Below are positions 34,878 through 44,803 of a stretch of DNA of 64,000 nt, piece after piece. The notes beneath the pieces were generated by a model. The model was not told the DNA's origin and searched no databases. It saw nothing but the letters and a program-made list of their open reading frames with translations. How positions within the stretch are numbered: the stretch's first letter is position 1; each line of letters opens with the position of its first letter. This DNA is from Lineus longissimus (Eukaryota > Nemertea > Pilidiophora > Heteronemertea > Lineidae): positions 10,356,001 through 10,420,000 of the forward strand of contig NC_088317.1 in assembly GCF_910592395.1 (NCBI RefSeq), written 5' to 3'. Both the position numbers and the translations under genes were made by a program.

Positions 34878-36079
34878 TTATAGACCAAGCTGTTTCTTTA
34901 AAACGTTCATCATTATTCTTCTCTCTTCTGCTTCCAATGCCATTCCGCTTTCTCCTTCCTTCCTTTCCAATTCCTGCTTTTTCTCATCGAGTTCTATTTT
35001 CCTCCTTTCGATAGCCATCTCCTCCCGGCGCATTGCCAATTCTTCCCTTTTCTGCCCCACCTCAGTTTCGCACTCTTTTTCAAGTTAGATGAGCGTGTCA
35101 TCCTTGTGTTTCTTCCTAATCTTCGGTGAAGGACCAGACTCGGTTGATGGACCCGGCTTTGGTTCATTTTCATCTTCTGTGGATGCTGTAAAAGTTAGAA
35201 TACGTTTAAATCATTTGTATGTGAAACAAGATTAAACCTACATACCTATTGCTATTCTAGTTCCGAATAATGAAAATTGTACACAATTGGCTTGCCGGAT
35301 TTCTGGCATTTCATATATAGCCTGTTGGATGGGACAGTACAATGAAGAAATGTCTTTTATGGGCAAAATCAGCCACATTCAAACGCCAGTGTGTATTTCT
35401 TGCTGTGGATCAAAACAAACGGGAAGAAAGTGGTATTTTATCTGGTCTTTTTCCCAGGCCCTTCAGGGTGTTCGTTCGAACCTTCTACGCCTTCGCTTTT
35501 TCTGTTTCCTTCTTTACCGAAACCTCTTTCTCTTGCTCAGCTTGAAGTTCTTTTAACTCCTGCAGGAGCTGCGTCAGCTCGTCGAAGTTCTCCTTTACAC
35601 CATACCTGCAATAATTTTTATATCAACAGAAAATTTAGCAAGACGGCTTTTCACCATTTTACAAATTTATGAAATTATTTAAAAATATTATGTAACTATG
35701 AATGCATAAAACTGTATGGTCTTTAGTGTCTAAATCTTGAATACACAACATTTTCAAGATTCTCGAGCTCTTATCTACTTGGCATTCTGTAAAGACGTCT
35801 CTTTCCCGACATCTCTTTCCCGACATTGCAGAACATTGGACTCACTTCTTTCTACTTTCGTGATCGTCCTTCTTGAATTTCTTTATAAGCAGGTCTACGT
35901 GTTCACAACAGAGGCGGTCGTCGACAAGGAAACCCTTTCCACAGGCATTGAGATTCTCGGCAATTTCAGCCCAAAGGCGTTTTTTTCTTTCCTGCTTCGG
36001 GAAAAGGCTTGACGGCGAGTACCTCACGCAGCAGTAATACTTCGTGGGAAGTCGAGAACCGGAAACGCTTGCTTGCCAT
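34878..36079 (-). pseudogene. Harbinger Myb/SANT-like accessory gene, three visible exons
   Basis: Exon one starts at ATG 36,079 and encodes a Myb/SANT-like DNA-binding domain (start MASKRFRFS, then REVLAVKPF, and after a frame change LWAEIAENLN and VDLLIKKFKKDD) to about 35,842. A second exon (about 35,605-35,490) begins after the acceptor ATTGCAG with a Leu-rich coiled coil. A third (about 35,189-34,878) begins after TTTTACAG and holds a Ser/Pro linker with one in-frame TAA, then a Glu/Arg/Lys coiled coil ending KKQLGL. In this superfamily the Myb-like protein assists nuclear import and target binding of the transposase. Splice sites are by eye. It is convergent with the transposase gene, 170 bp apart. 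Confidence 0.75.
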
Positions 36080-36977
36080 CTTAATTCTGTACTGAAAAAG
36101 TGGAATACACAATCAAATTGAACAGAAACAACATTCTGAAAACGTGTAATGGCCAAGGTGGAACTCATATCACACACAACAACCTCTGAACAGTGATCGA
36201 TCCTACTGCTGAGCTTCGTCGCTTCACTATCACTGAAATAGGGTTATCATGCTTGGAACGGTATGCAAGCTTATACAGCATCCAAAAATTACCGTGAGCG
36301 GTATAAGGCCTAGTTTATTACGACACCATTCTGCGGACCAGCAAACTATGTCGTAATAGGGTTGAAGAGACTCCGTAATGATGCAACCCCTCAAAGACAT
36401 CAATTTAATGTTACCAAATTGGTTATGGGTAAATGCTGTAATGAGTCATCATACGAAATGCGTAAGAGGGCCTATCCTCGCAACTACAGGTGATACTGGT
36501 CACAGTGGCTCCATGTATCATCCATGTATTTTGTCTGGATCAATATGATCTGGAGCCGAGATTTTTGGTTGTGGCTCAGCTAATAGCGTATCTACAGTAT
36601 CGGGGTCAAGGTCACGCCTGCAAAATAGCGTTTGCGTTAGTGTTAGCATTAGCGGAACGATCTCTTATCCTCTCAAATAAGACAAGTTTTGGTGTTATAC
36701 ACAGTATAGCTTACTTACTTATCTTCTTACAGATTTTAGTAAAAAGTTTCAAAGTTTGGCAATGTGTGGTGTAATTATGAAGTAACCTTAGGCAGTGAAA
36801 GAGTTAAGAAGTGGAGACTGCATTGTGCATTATCAATATTTGTTTTCAATATTATATGGTACATCAGTAGGTTTTTTCAACATTTTTTCTCAATTTTCCT
36901 CACAAAGCCTCTGTTTTACATCCCACATAATTTCGAATACTTTGTGGCTTCACTTGAAATAAACACCTTAACACAGG

Positions 36978-37451
36978 TACTTTCCCCCCGAAATGATTGG
37001 CCGTATTTCTAAAGTATCCACAACAATGCTAAGAAAATTTTAGAAAGTCACAGCTATGGTCTTAGACTCAATCAGAGAAAAAAGACTGAGCCATTTCAGT
37101 TTTTACTCTCTAAAGAACCTCAAATAAATGAAAAAGGTGCTGGTTCTCAGAAATAACAAAACAAAAGCTTTCCCCCTTATTTCGTAATAAGTTCAGATGC
37201 TTTTAAACCTAGGACGAACTTCAACAGGGTGTATATCTTGGTGTGACTGACCCGACTTTTCCACAGTTGGAGTGGAATACCATCCCACAGCTCTAACAGA
37301 TCCCACAGCCACAGTATGCCTAACAGTTAACGTTAAGTAATCGTGAGAAATGGAGGATGCACAAAGACCATAATGGTGATATTCTGTAATTTTCATTGCA
37401 TTGCTGTGGATTTTTAAGAGAATGTGACCAATCGTTTAGGGGGGAACTTTA
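36978..37451. mobile_element. Possible MITE with C-run terminal repeats
   Basis: The left end reads TACTTTCCCCCCGAAATGATTGG. The right end, reverse-complemented, reads TAAAGTTCCCCCCTAAACGATTGG. About 18 of 23 positions agree, 430 bp apart. A TA at each outer edge would fit a Tc1/mariner-type target, but the outermost bases do not match well. There is no coding capacity. Confidence 0.45.
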
Positions 37452-37479
37452 CTTTTTGATTCATGCCATGTTTATCAGC

Positions 37480-38631
37480 CAGAAATATCCATCTTATGGC
37501 GCAGCGTCCATCATTGTCAACTTACAACGTGGTACCATGTTCCCCTATGAAATGACACCTGGGTGACCAAATTCAGTCCGGTTCAAATCCTGATTTTGCC
37601 ACCAGGTGGTTGAAACTTAAAATCCTAAAAGTGCTATCCCTATCGTAGGGCTCAATCATCAAACAGCTTAAATTGGCACGTTTCGTAACTGCTTTAGCTA
37701 TTGACAGAAAACTTGGTACATATGTAGCCCTATGTTATGGAACCTTGCAGGCCAAATTTCGGTCAATACCTGGTTTGGCCAGCAAGTGGCTTTATTCTAA
37801 AACGCTTAAACTGTTTGATCATTGGTAGATTTTTATCATGTGACTTGGAACTTGATACATATGTTTCCCGATGTAATGACACCTGGTAGACCAAAGTTTG
37901 CTCTGGTTCCATTCCTGATCTTGCCACCAGTTGGCTGAAACCAAAAGAACACAAAAAGTGCTATACCTCCCTAACTGAGGGCTCAATCATTACCAAATTT
38001 GTCAGGTACATGCAATGAAGATACATGATATATCGCACAGGTCGTTTATTTGACCTACTTTCAAGGTCACAGAAGTCGAATAACGTAAATTTGCCAATGG
38101 TGGGATGTTTTGTATATTACTGGAGCTATCGACTTAAAATTTCAACACATGTAGCCCTATGTCTAAGGAATTGATACCAAACTGGAGGCATTGGTTGTCT
38201 CACCCAAACCGGGAGACTGGAATTAAAATGTAAACCAAAACTGAGGCGTAGCTGAGGTTTTTTGGTCTACATTTTCCAATCAATACTGGCAGTGAGGTAT
38301 TTTTTTACAATCATTACCCACAGCGAGGTATCAATTTCTATTCTAAAACATCTCAAATTAAATATCGAATAATGTGGTTTTAAATGCTTTTGAAATGCTT
38401 CCACATTTTGCACCAACCAAAGCGGTTTGGGTTATCTCACCCAAACCTCTGTGGTGAAAACGAGGCTAAATATGCATTATCCATTATGAAAGTGAAATAT
38501 TCTCACTCGGGTGTTTTAGAATATAAAACCTTGCAGACTAAATTTTGATCCTGTTCGATTCTTGGTGTGGCCACCAGGTGACTATAATCTGCTGTCTTGG
38601 GGGTGAGCACAATGGCACAGGTCATTTCATT
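37480..38631 (+). mobile_element. Tandem-core element (B-like), 5'-truncated
   Basis: Diverged monomers are present: GCCACCAGGTGGTTGAAAC near 37,600, GGCACGTTTCGTAACTGC near 37,674, TTGCCACCAGTTGGCTGAAACC near 37,920 and AGGTCA-CAG-AAGTCG near 38,065. The 3' end GGGGTGAGCACAATGGCACAGGTC-ATTTCATTC lies at about 38,600-38,631. No 5' hairpin was found. A small foldback-related unit with ATTCTAAAAC...GTTTTAGAAT (38,339-38,522) and an upstream palindromic flank interrupts it. More diverged than the other family B members, so likely older. Confidence 0.6.
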
Positions 38632-39176
38632 CTTACAAGATAATTGAAAAATTAAACGAAACTTAGCTGTAAGTTGCAGTTTGATTAAAATTCTACCTGT
38701 ACAGCTGACGAATGGAGAGATTACATGAGATGCGCACGCAGATCGACCCCTAATGCAACCTTAAGCTAGCTGATTTTGGTGCAAGCACAACGAATGGAGA
38801 GTTACAGCGAGGTTGAAAGCTCCAGGGAGGGCATGTAATCACTCCATTCGGCAGCTGTATAGGTAGAATCTTAATCAAACTTCAGCTTACAGGTAAGTCT
38901 TGTTTAATTTTTCAATTCTACCTAACAGCTAACTACATTACGAGATTACATGAGGTGTCTAAAGTTGCACCAATCAGCCTCAATCAAAAGCAAAACTTGT
39001 GTCACAAGAAGTGCTTTAATAACTATTCAATAGAGTAACAATATCACCAAAAAAGAACTCGACATATGTACATGATGTTTGTAATGCTAACCAGTGCAAA
39101 TAGCACCAACAAAACTGATCGTCACTAACACCAATCTAGTAATTGGCTCACAGGCCTTAGCTTAAAAGTCAACTTG

Positions 39177-39962
39177 CTAAGCCTGGTAAATAGCTGCGCT
39201 GAATTGTCCTTCCTTTACAACCTTCTTATCATAACATTTAGCAAATGTTCGCTCCCCTGACCATCCTGCTATCTTCTGGATGGTGGACAGAGGCACTTTT
39301 ATCTGTTCGGCCTTACCTATTGCCGCTGACCTAACACCGTGTGGGGTAAAGATTCCAGTGTCAATACCCGCTGCCTTCATTGTTCCTTTCACCCACCTAG
39401 CGACCATGTCCTTGGTTACGGCAAATGCGGCCTAATTGAACTTATGAACAACCTAGTATGGTCACCCCTTATTGACTTTGTCCGTTTGACATATTCTGAC
39501 AATGCTACACACAAAAAAGCCATTATCTGGGGAGTAAGCCTTGACAACCAGCTCCTCCTGTTGGTAACCCGGCCTAGACTGTCAATGTGACATTTCTAAA
39601 GTCAATTAGATGTAAAGTCTGGCATCTGGCTCCTGTAAGAAGCGCGAGTAGCATCACCACGCCACTGGTGAAAGGTTTTTGAGAAAACTCAACACATGAC
39701 CTGCATCCCAGGTCACTACTGCCTTCGGCACGGCAGGTCTGAGTTTAAAAATGCCTCTCATGAACCTCGAGACAACATTCAGTGTACCAATCGGCTTCCC
39801 TTCAACTGTGATGATGCCAGACAAAGCACACCTTGCAGTATTAATTGCTGAATAGCCTAATCCCTTCTCGTACAACATTGTTAGAAGTTTTATCGCTAAG
39901 TTAATACCCGGTACCATGAGTTCTGCTCCCTGGCGACTGCAAAAGGTGAACCATTGTTGCAA
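39177..39962 (-). pseudogene. DIRS tyrosine recombinase, frameshifted
   Basis: It would integrate the circular cDNA of the element. The N-terminal SAM-like part (39,962-39,654) has the usual WFTFCSRQG and GLGYSAINTARCALS segments. The catalytic part (about 39,420-39,177) has FTPHGVRSAA with the H-x-x-R pair, then GWSGERTFAKCYDK with the nucleophilic Tyr near the end. Between the two, about 39,650-39,420 reads in another frame with several stops, and the first catalytic Arg region is damaged. It ends at 39,177 inside the element's 3' end. Confidence 0.85.
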
Positions 39963-40375
39963 GTAAACTTTGTACTGTTTCTTTGTCCCAGCTCGCTATG
40001 ACACTGAAAGAATATCCTTGGCGATCTCCCCGAGTTGTTCGTCATCATCGTTCGGCTTCCCACCAACGCTGCCACCAGTTGCATGCTTGGCAGCCTGTTG
40101 ACCTTGTTCTGGTTTGGGTGAGTGATTAATGGCTTTCTGCTGCAAAGTAGAATAGGAGAGTCAATAAGTAACCTGCTTACCGAGGTAAACCAGGGTTGCG
40201 TTGGCCACAAGGGGAACACAATGATAGCCACTGCCCCTGCTGCCTCAATCTTCTGAAGTGTTTTTCCCAGAAGGCAGAACGGTGGGAACGCATATACAAA
40301 CTGACCCTGCCATGACACTGAGAAAGCGTCAACTGTCTCACAGTCTGGATCAAGGTCGCCATGAACAATATGGCT

Positions 40376-41650
40376 TCACTTTAAATTGAGACGCGATGCA
40401 AATAGATCAATCTGTGGCACACGCCAAATATAGCAGATGCTCGTGAAGACCTGAGTGTCTATTAACCATTCACCATTGTGATGATATGTCCTGCTCTTAG
40501 CATCAGCTATCACAATCAACGCTCCTGGCAGGTAGGAGGCTGTGACAAACAGCTTTCTGTCAATACACCACAACCATAATTCTCTGGCAATCGCGTTGCA
40601 TTCTTCCTTCCTACCCCACATACGGTTGATGTAAACAACAGTAGTGGTGTTGTCAACCGATCAAAATGTGCTTGTCATAAAACCCAGTGCAGAAGGCTTT
40701 GATGGTAAAGAGAGCTGCCATCAGTTCAAGCTAATCGATGTGCGTGGTACCTTCTTCCGTATCTCAGTTACCACCGGTTTCTCTCCCTTGGCAAGTGCCC
40801 CCCCCCCCCATCCAATGAGGGATGCATCTGACGTAAGTATGACGTCAGGTGGTTTCCTGCTGATCGGTTGGAGATGTTATCTCTCCACCAGACCAGGTCA
40901 TCTTTACAAACCTGGGGTATATTAAACTAGCCTCAAAATCACCCCCACTCAAATGTAAGGCTTTGGTCTTGAAGTTATCTAGGCCCCGATAGTACATCTG
41001 TCCAAACTCTACTGCTGGGAAGCTGGCTAACATTAACCTGATGGTCATTACCCCGCCAGTTCAAGATTTGCTGCACGACAGTCAGGAACTTGTGAATTCT
41101 CTCACTGGTTAGCGTCACATTCATTAATACTGAGTTGATGATAAAACCGAGGGAAGTTCTCTGTTGGGCAGGCCAAAATCGTGCACAACCCATCCCGATT
41201 TATTTGTGTAATCAACTGTATCAATGACAATGTCTTAACAGCTGCTCCCTCTGCCTACTAGACAGCAGTTTGGGAATACCAAGTCCAGAGCGGACTGGAA
41301 AGTTTCTATCTTGAAGTGATGGTAAGTAATATCATCATTTAGTTCAGAAAAAATGCCAGGATGACCCTGATGTTGCCATCCTTTTTTTCCCTTGTGAAGA
41401 CACAAACTCCCCCCGCTCACATAAGGTAGGTTCAATAATACCCTTCTTCAACATAGACTGAATTTTCTCATCTATGCGCTTATGCTTATCAGGTTCAAAC
41501 ACGTAAGGCTTGGGATACACTGCTGTGTAGGAATTTGGTGAAACTCCAGGGCAACCTCTGAGATCTGTTGAAGCAGTTTCGCATCAGATGTCATAGTTCT
41601 CCAAAAAGAAATGAACTTCTGAATCCTGCCTGCTTGGAAATTGACCACGG
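40376..41650 (-). pseudogene. DIRS reverse transcriptase/RNase H, internally deleted
   Basis: Working downstream on the minus strand, a segment with YVSGGSLCLHKGKKG and HHFKIETFQSALDLV (about 41,420-41,250) matches the fingers region of DIRS reverse transcriptases. The next recognisable piece, LGFIINSVLMNVTL (about 41,150), lies after the catalytic palm in intact relatives. The interval is too short to hold the palm, so the Y-x-D-D aspartates are missing. RNase H-like sequence follows (40,621-40,376), with IARELWLWC, the YLPGALIVIADAKSR block and IDLFASRLN. Frame changes and stops separate the parts. It cannot encode an active enzyme. Confidence 0.75.
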
Positions 41651-41689
41651 CGAGTTCAGCTTGCTTAACGATACTATCATACTCACCTA

Positions 41690-42810
41690 CCCTAACTACT
41701 TCTTCTGCTGTGCAGCATTGGGATGGTTCTTGTCTTTGTTTTGGTACTTCGCCTGGTACGCCTTTTTCTTAGGGTAGAAGTGGCTCCTCTGGCCGCCTCT
41801 TTGCCAGTCCCCCGACCCCTGTTTGTGGTAACCGGCACCAGCTTGGCCCTGGCCACCATAACTGCCACCTCTCTGTTGGTATCCCTGCCTATACTGTTGC
41901 TTATGGAAGGGTGCGCTGGACGACTTTTAGGTGAAGTTTTGGCGCGAGATTCAAGGCACAGTCCAAAGTTTTTCAATCTCTAAAATGTCTTTCATATTCT
42001 GCTGCAGATCACCGCCAAACAGCAAACCTGATTCCCCCTTCACCTTGCCCGCAAGTTTCTGCGCTCTTTCTGGTAGCAGTCTCATGATACTCTGATGCTC
42101 TTTCACCAGGCTGGCGCAATTCTGCGGCCTCAAATACTTTTCACACAGTCTTTGCCTGCTTGTCCTGTAACCGATTGGCAAATATGTTATTGATGAGTTG
42201 GCCAAACTTGTCGGAAATGGGGGGGTCCAACCTCCTCATCTTGGGCCTTGTAAACTTGCATCAACTCAAGCGGTAGTGGGTCGTCTTCTAATATATCCGC
42301 TTCTGTGCCCTCATCCTTGAGGTGCTCTTCATCATGATCTTCTGCTTGTCTTAGGCTTTCGCTAGCACTAACATGACCAAAAAGAGGCTCAATCTGCCCT
42401 GACTCGGCCTTCCTCTTCCTTCTTCCTGCATCAGCAGCACTGCCAGTGGCAGATGAAGACAATGCGGCAGCCCCCTGCTTCATGTGCATTGGTGCACTAC
42501 TTGTACACACAGTGCTAGTGTTGGATGCCACCACCGGCGCCATGGGCTTCAATGCAGCCGGCAACTCGGTCTTCTGCTCACCATCACATGGTCAGGCAAC
42601 TGCATTTTATCCCATTTCGGTTGCTTGACCGAGTTTTGCCTCAGATTTTCCTTCTCCGAGCAAAAAATAGCATCTGCAAGATTAAAGTCACTCGTCATAT
42701 TGCTTGTATTAGAATAAAAGTGCCGAAAAATCCCCCACAACTCGTATGGTGGACACACAGACACCCGTTTCGAAAACGAGGCTCCCGCATATTTCCCCCG
42801 CAAGGGTAAC
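41690..42810 (-). pseudogene. DIRS gag-like region
   Basis: Minus-strand frames at 42,564-42,187, 42,205-41,951 and 41,976-41,692 form a plausible chain. It comprises an Ala/Ser-rich N-terminus with a basic RRKRKAE cluster, an acidic stretch, a helical region with LLPERAQKLAGK and GDLQQNMKDILEIEK, then an Arg/Gly/Thr-rich basic tail that could bind nucleic acid. Position upstream of reverse transcriptase and composition fit DIRS gag. No zinc knuckle is visible. Homology is by position more than by motif. Confidence 0.55.
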
Positions 42811-43075
42811 GCCAAAAACATATCAGAATTAGCCCGTAATAATGAGTAATTTAGTGGAAAACTGCAGTTCCCCTTGATCTGAGGATACTTACCTATAAGG
42901 AAACAGTGCCCCTCTTCGCCTCAGAAAAGAGCAGATGGCAAAAATCCTGAAAAAACTTCACCAAATTTCATCAAAATAAAAATGTTGCTTCAATCATGGA
43001 TCTTGCGTGATGAATTGCATTAGGGGTTGATCTGCGTGCGCATCTCATGTAATCTCATAATGTAGTCCGCTGTTT

Positions 43076-43859
43076 GTTGTCTTTTTACTTTCCTACGAGA
43101 GTGTACATGTAGATATTAAGATGAGTTCCTTTGGTTTTCTCTCACATCCACCATGTCAAAATCATGGTAATTCAGACGAGCTGAAAAGTACATCTGGATA
43201 CTACAAGTTATTTCACTGCTTCATACAGATGCCTCAGTTGGAAGCAGCAATCATGATGTAATTATAAGAGCAATCACTGAGCTCTCAATAATGCACTTTG
43301 TCCTGTGCATCATTGTATATCTTTTGACAGCACCTAACTACTGTAATGTTGTGATAAAGTGGCTAAAGCATGTTTTATTAGTAGAATGTGGAATAAATGT
43401 TTGTGTCTTTTGTTTAACTTCATATAGTTCTTGAGAAAAGGTATAATCTACGCCATACAGAGATATTCCCTTGCTAGTTTTTGAAGACCTGTTTTCATGC
43501 ACTCCGTTGTACATGTGCACTTTATAGAAGTAGAAGTTGGCGGTTATTTTTTTATCAGATATTGTATCATTGTGTGCTGTCTGTCTGTTAGTCAGTTAGT
43601 CGATCAGTCCGTCCCATCAAAAAATAGATTTCCTCCTAGACCGTTTAACGTCCTCTGGTACATGTTAATGATAGATAATAAGCCAACAATAGCAACCTGT
43701 ATTTATCATTTACGATGTATCAGGCACCACAAAATGTTAATAATTACACGTCCAACTCAAAATTGAAATGGTCTGGCCAACTAGGATGAGTTGAATAGAT
43801 CTTAAAATCTCAGATCAGATGACTCTAAAATGGTGTCACACTGTACAGAAATTCAGGGA
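43076..43859. other. No gene or element recognised
   Basis: This is an AT-rich intronic stretch between the DIRS element and the tRNA-like sequence. A short CTGT/AGTC-rich segment occurs at 43,575-43,612. I see no splice-bounded exon, terminal repeat or known motif. Confidence 0.4.
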
Positions 43860-43932
43860 ACCTTGATAGCTCAATTGGTTAGAGCAGTAGACCGGCAATC
43901 CAAAGATCTTTGGTTCGAATCCCAGTCAAGGC
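43860..43932 (+). tRNA. tRNA-like sequence (Ala-GGC-like), probably degenerate
   Basis: The A box TAGCTCAATTGG and B box GGTTCGAATCC are intact. Six acceptor pairs (CCTTGA with TCAAGG) and a four-pair D stem (GCTC/GAGC) form. The anticodon position reads GGC (Ala), but the preceding base 33 is C instead of T. The anticodon stem has only three of five pairs, and the T stem has a mismatch. CCAAAGATCTTTGG across the variable arm is a perfect palindrome, unlike a real tRNA. Better read as a tRNA pseudogene or tRNA-derived SINE head. It ends about 8 bp before a family D element. Confidence 0.5.
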
Positions 43933-43939
43933 AACTTGA

Positions 43940-44803
43940 TTTTTAGCTCACTTGGGTGAGCTTATCTCAGCACATCTTGTCCTACGTCCATCGTGGGTCT
44001 GTCATGTCCGTCTGTCAACAATAGGGGCACATTTGCTCACTATTGAGTCTAGAAAGCTGAAACTTAGTGTGAGGATGTCTTATGACAACATAACTTGACA
44101 CAAAAAAATCGCAGCCATTTGACCTATTTTCTTGGCTCCAGGGGGCCATCTTTGAAAACCTTATTTTGTCAATATCTCATGAACGTTGATAGCTTGAACA
44201 GCGAAATTTTTACTGTGAATGCTTCTGATGAGACTGCATGACATAATGTACCGATTTTCGATTTGACCTTCTTTTGAAGGTCACAGAGGTCAAACTCTAA
44301 AATTTCAGCGAAGGTAGCACGTCACGTCAATTATTGTCCTAGACTCTTCAAATTTGATATGTAGACACGTATTGGACAACTGTACATATTAACAAAAACT
44401 CAGGTCAATGAGGCCTACTTTTCAGGTGTAAGTAGGTCAGGTCATAAAACTCAATGTCAGTTATATCAAGAAACCTTCACTGTGTGATCTGCAAAGGTGC
44501 ACCATTGATCGATATGATCAAGATTGACATAGAGCATATGACATTTTGACCTTGACCTAGTTTCCAAGGTCAGAAAGGTCAAACTCTAACATTTCACTGA
44601 AGTTGATACGTTTCTCGACTGTTCGTCTGAGATTCTTAAAATTTTATATTGAAACACCTATTGGGCATCTGTACAAGTTGACCCAATTTAGGTCAAAAGT
44701 GTCATTGATTGTCATATGTAAAAGTCAATTTAACCTCCATATGTCATTACAACTACAACTAAATGATTCCCAGGTGAGCACAATATCTCCAGGACATTTC
44801 ATT
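43940..44803 (+). mobile_element. Family D tandem-core element, complete and short
   Basis: It starts TTTTT-AGCTCAC-TTGG-GTGAGCT (hairpin), followed by a GTCCGTCTGTC-rich stretch. Two or three monomers follow, with TTGAGTCTAGAAAGCTGAAAC, CTCCAGGGGGCC near 44,140, AGGTCA-CAG-AGGTCA near 44,278, CACCTATTGGGCATC and AGGTCA-GAA-AGGTCA near 44,568. It ends CAGGTGAGCACAATATC, TCC-AGGACATTTCATT. It is 0.86 kb long and defines both ends of family D. Confidence 0.8.

Larger units (their letters stand above)
33277..36676 (+). mobile_element. PIF/Harbinger DNA transposon with two genes
   Basis: Inverted repeats GAGAGGATAAGAGATCGTTC...CTAACACTAAC (33,277-33,312) and their complement (36,637-36,676) bracket the transposase on the plus strand and a Myb/SANT-like gene on the minus strand, convergent. 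That two-gene content is the hallmark of autonomous PIF/Harbinger. A clear three-base TWA duplication was not resolved, so the exact edges may be a few bases off. Both genes carry stops or frame changes. Confidence 0.78.
32911..36803. mobile_element. piggyBac-like MITE hosting a Harbinger element
   Basis: TTAA at 32,907-32,910 is followed by CTCCTTTACTGCC. At the far side GGCAGTGAAAGAG is followed by TTAA at 36,804-36,807. The ends match at 11 of 13 positions and resemble the MITE at 55,755-56,256 (CTCTTTCACTGCC). Without the Harbinger insertion (33,277-36,676) the body would be about 0.5 kb, the size of that MITE. The pairing of ends 3.9 kb apart is inference. Confidence 0.5.
38640..43075 (-). 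mobile_element. DIRS-type tyrosine-recombinase retroelement
   Basis: Inverted terminal sequence is shared by 38,716-38,757 and 43,018-43,060 (GATTACATGAGATGCGCACG core, one difference). A third, partial copy in the expected inside position (about 38,933-38,965) fits the internal complementary region of DIRS elements. At the low-coordinate end, 38,640-38,725 pairs with 38,832-38,920 as a long hairpin. Inside, minus-strand fragments follow gag, reverse transcriptase, RNase H, tyrosine recombinase. This order and the recombinase are diagnostic of the DIRS/Ngaro group; inverted termini favour DIRS. Confidence 0.82.

Noticed and set aside
43860-43932. Functional tRNA-Ala gene.
   Set aside because: Mispaired anticodon and T stems and a C at position 33 argue against function.
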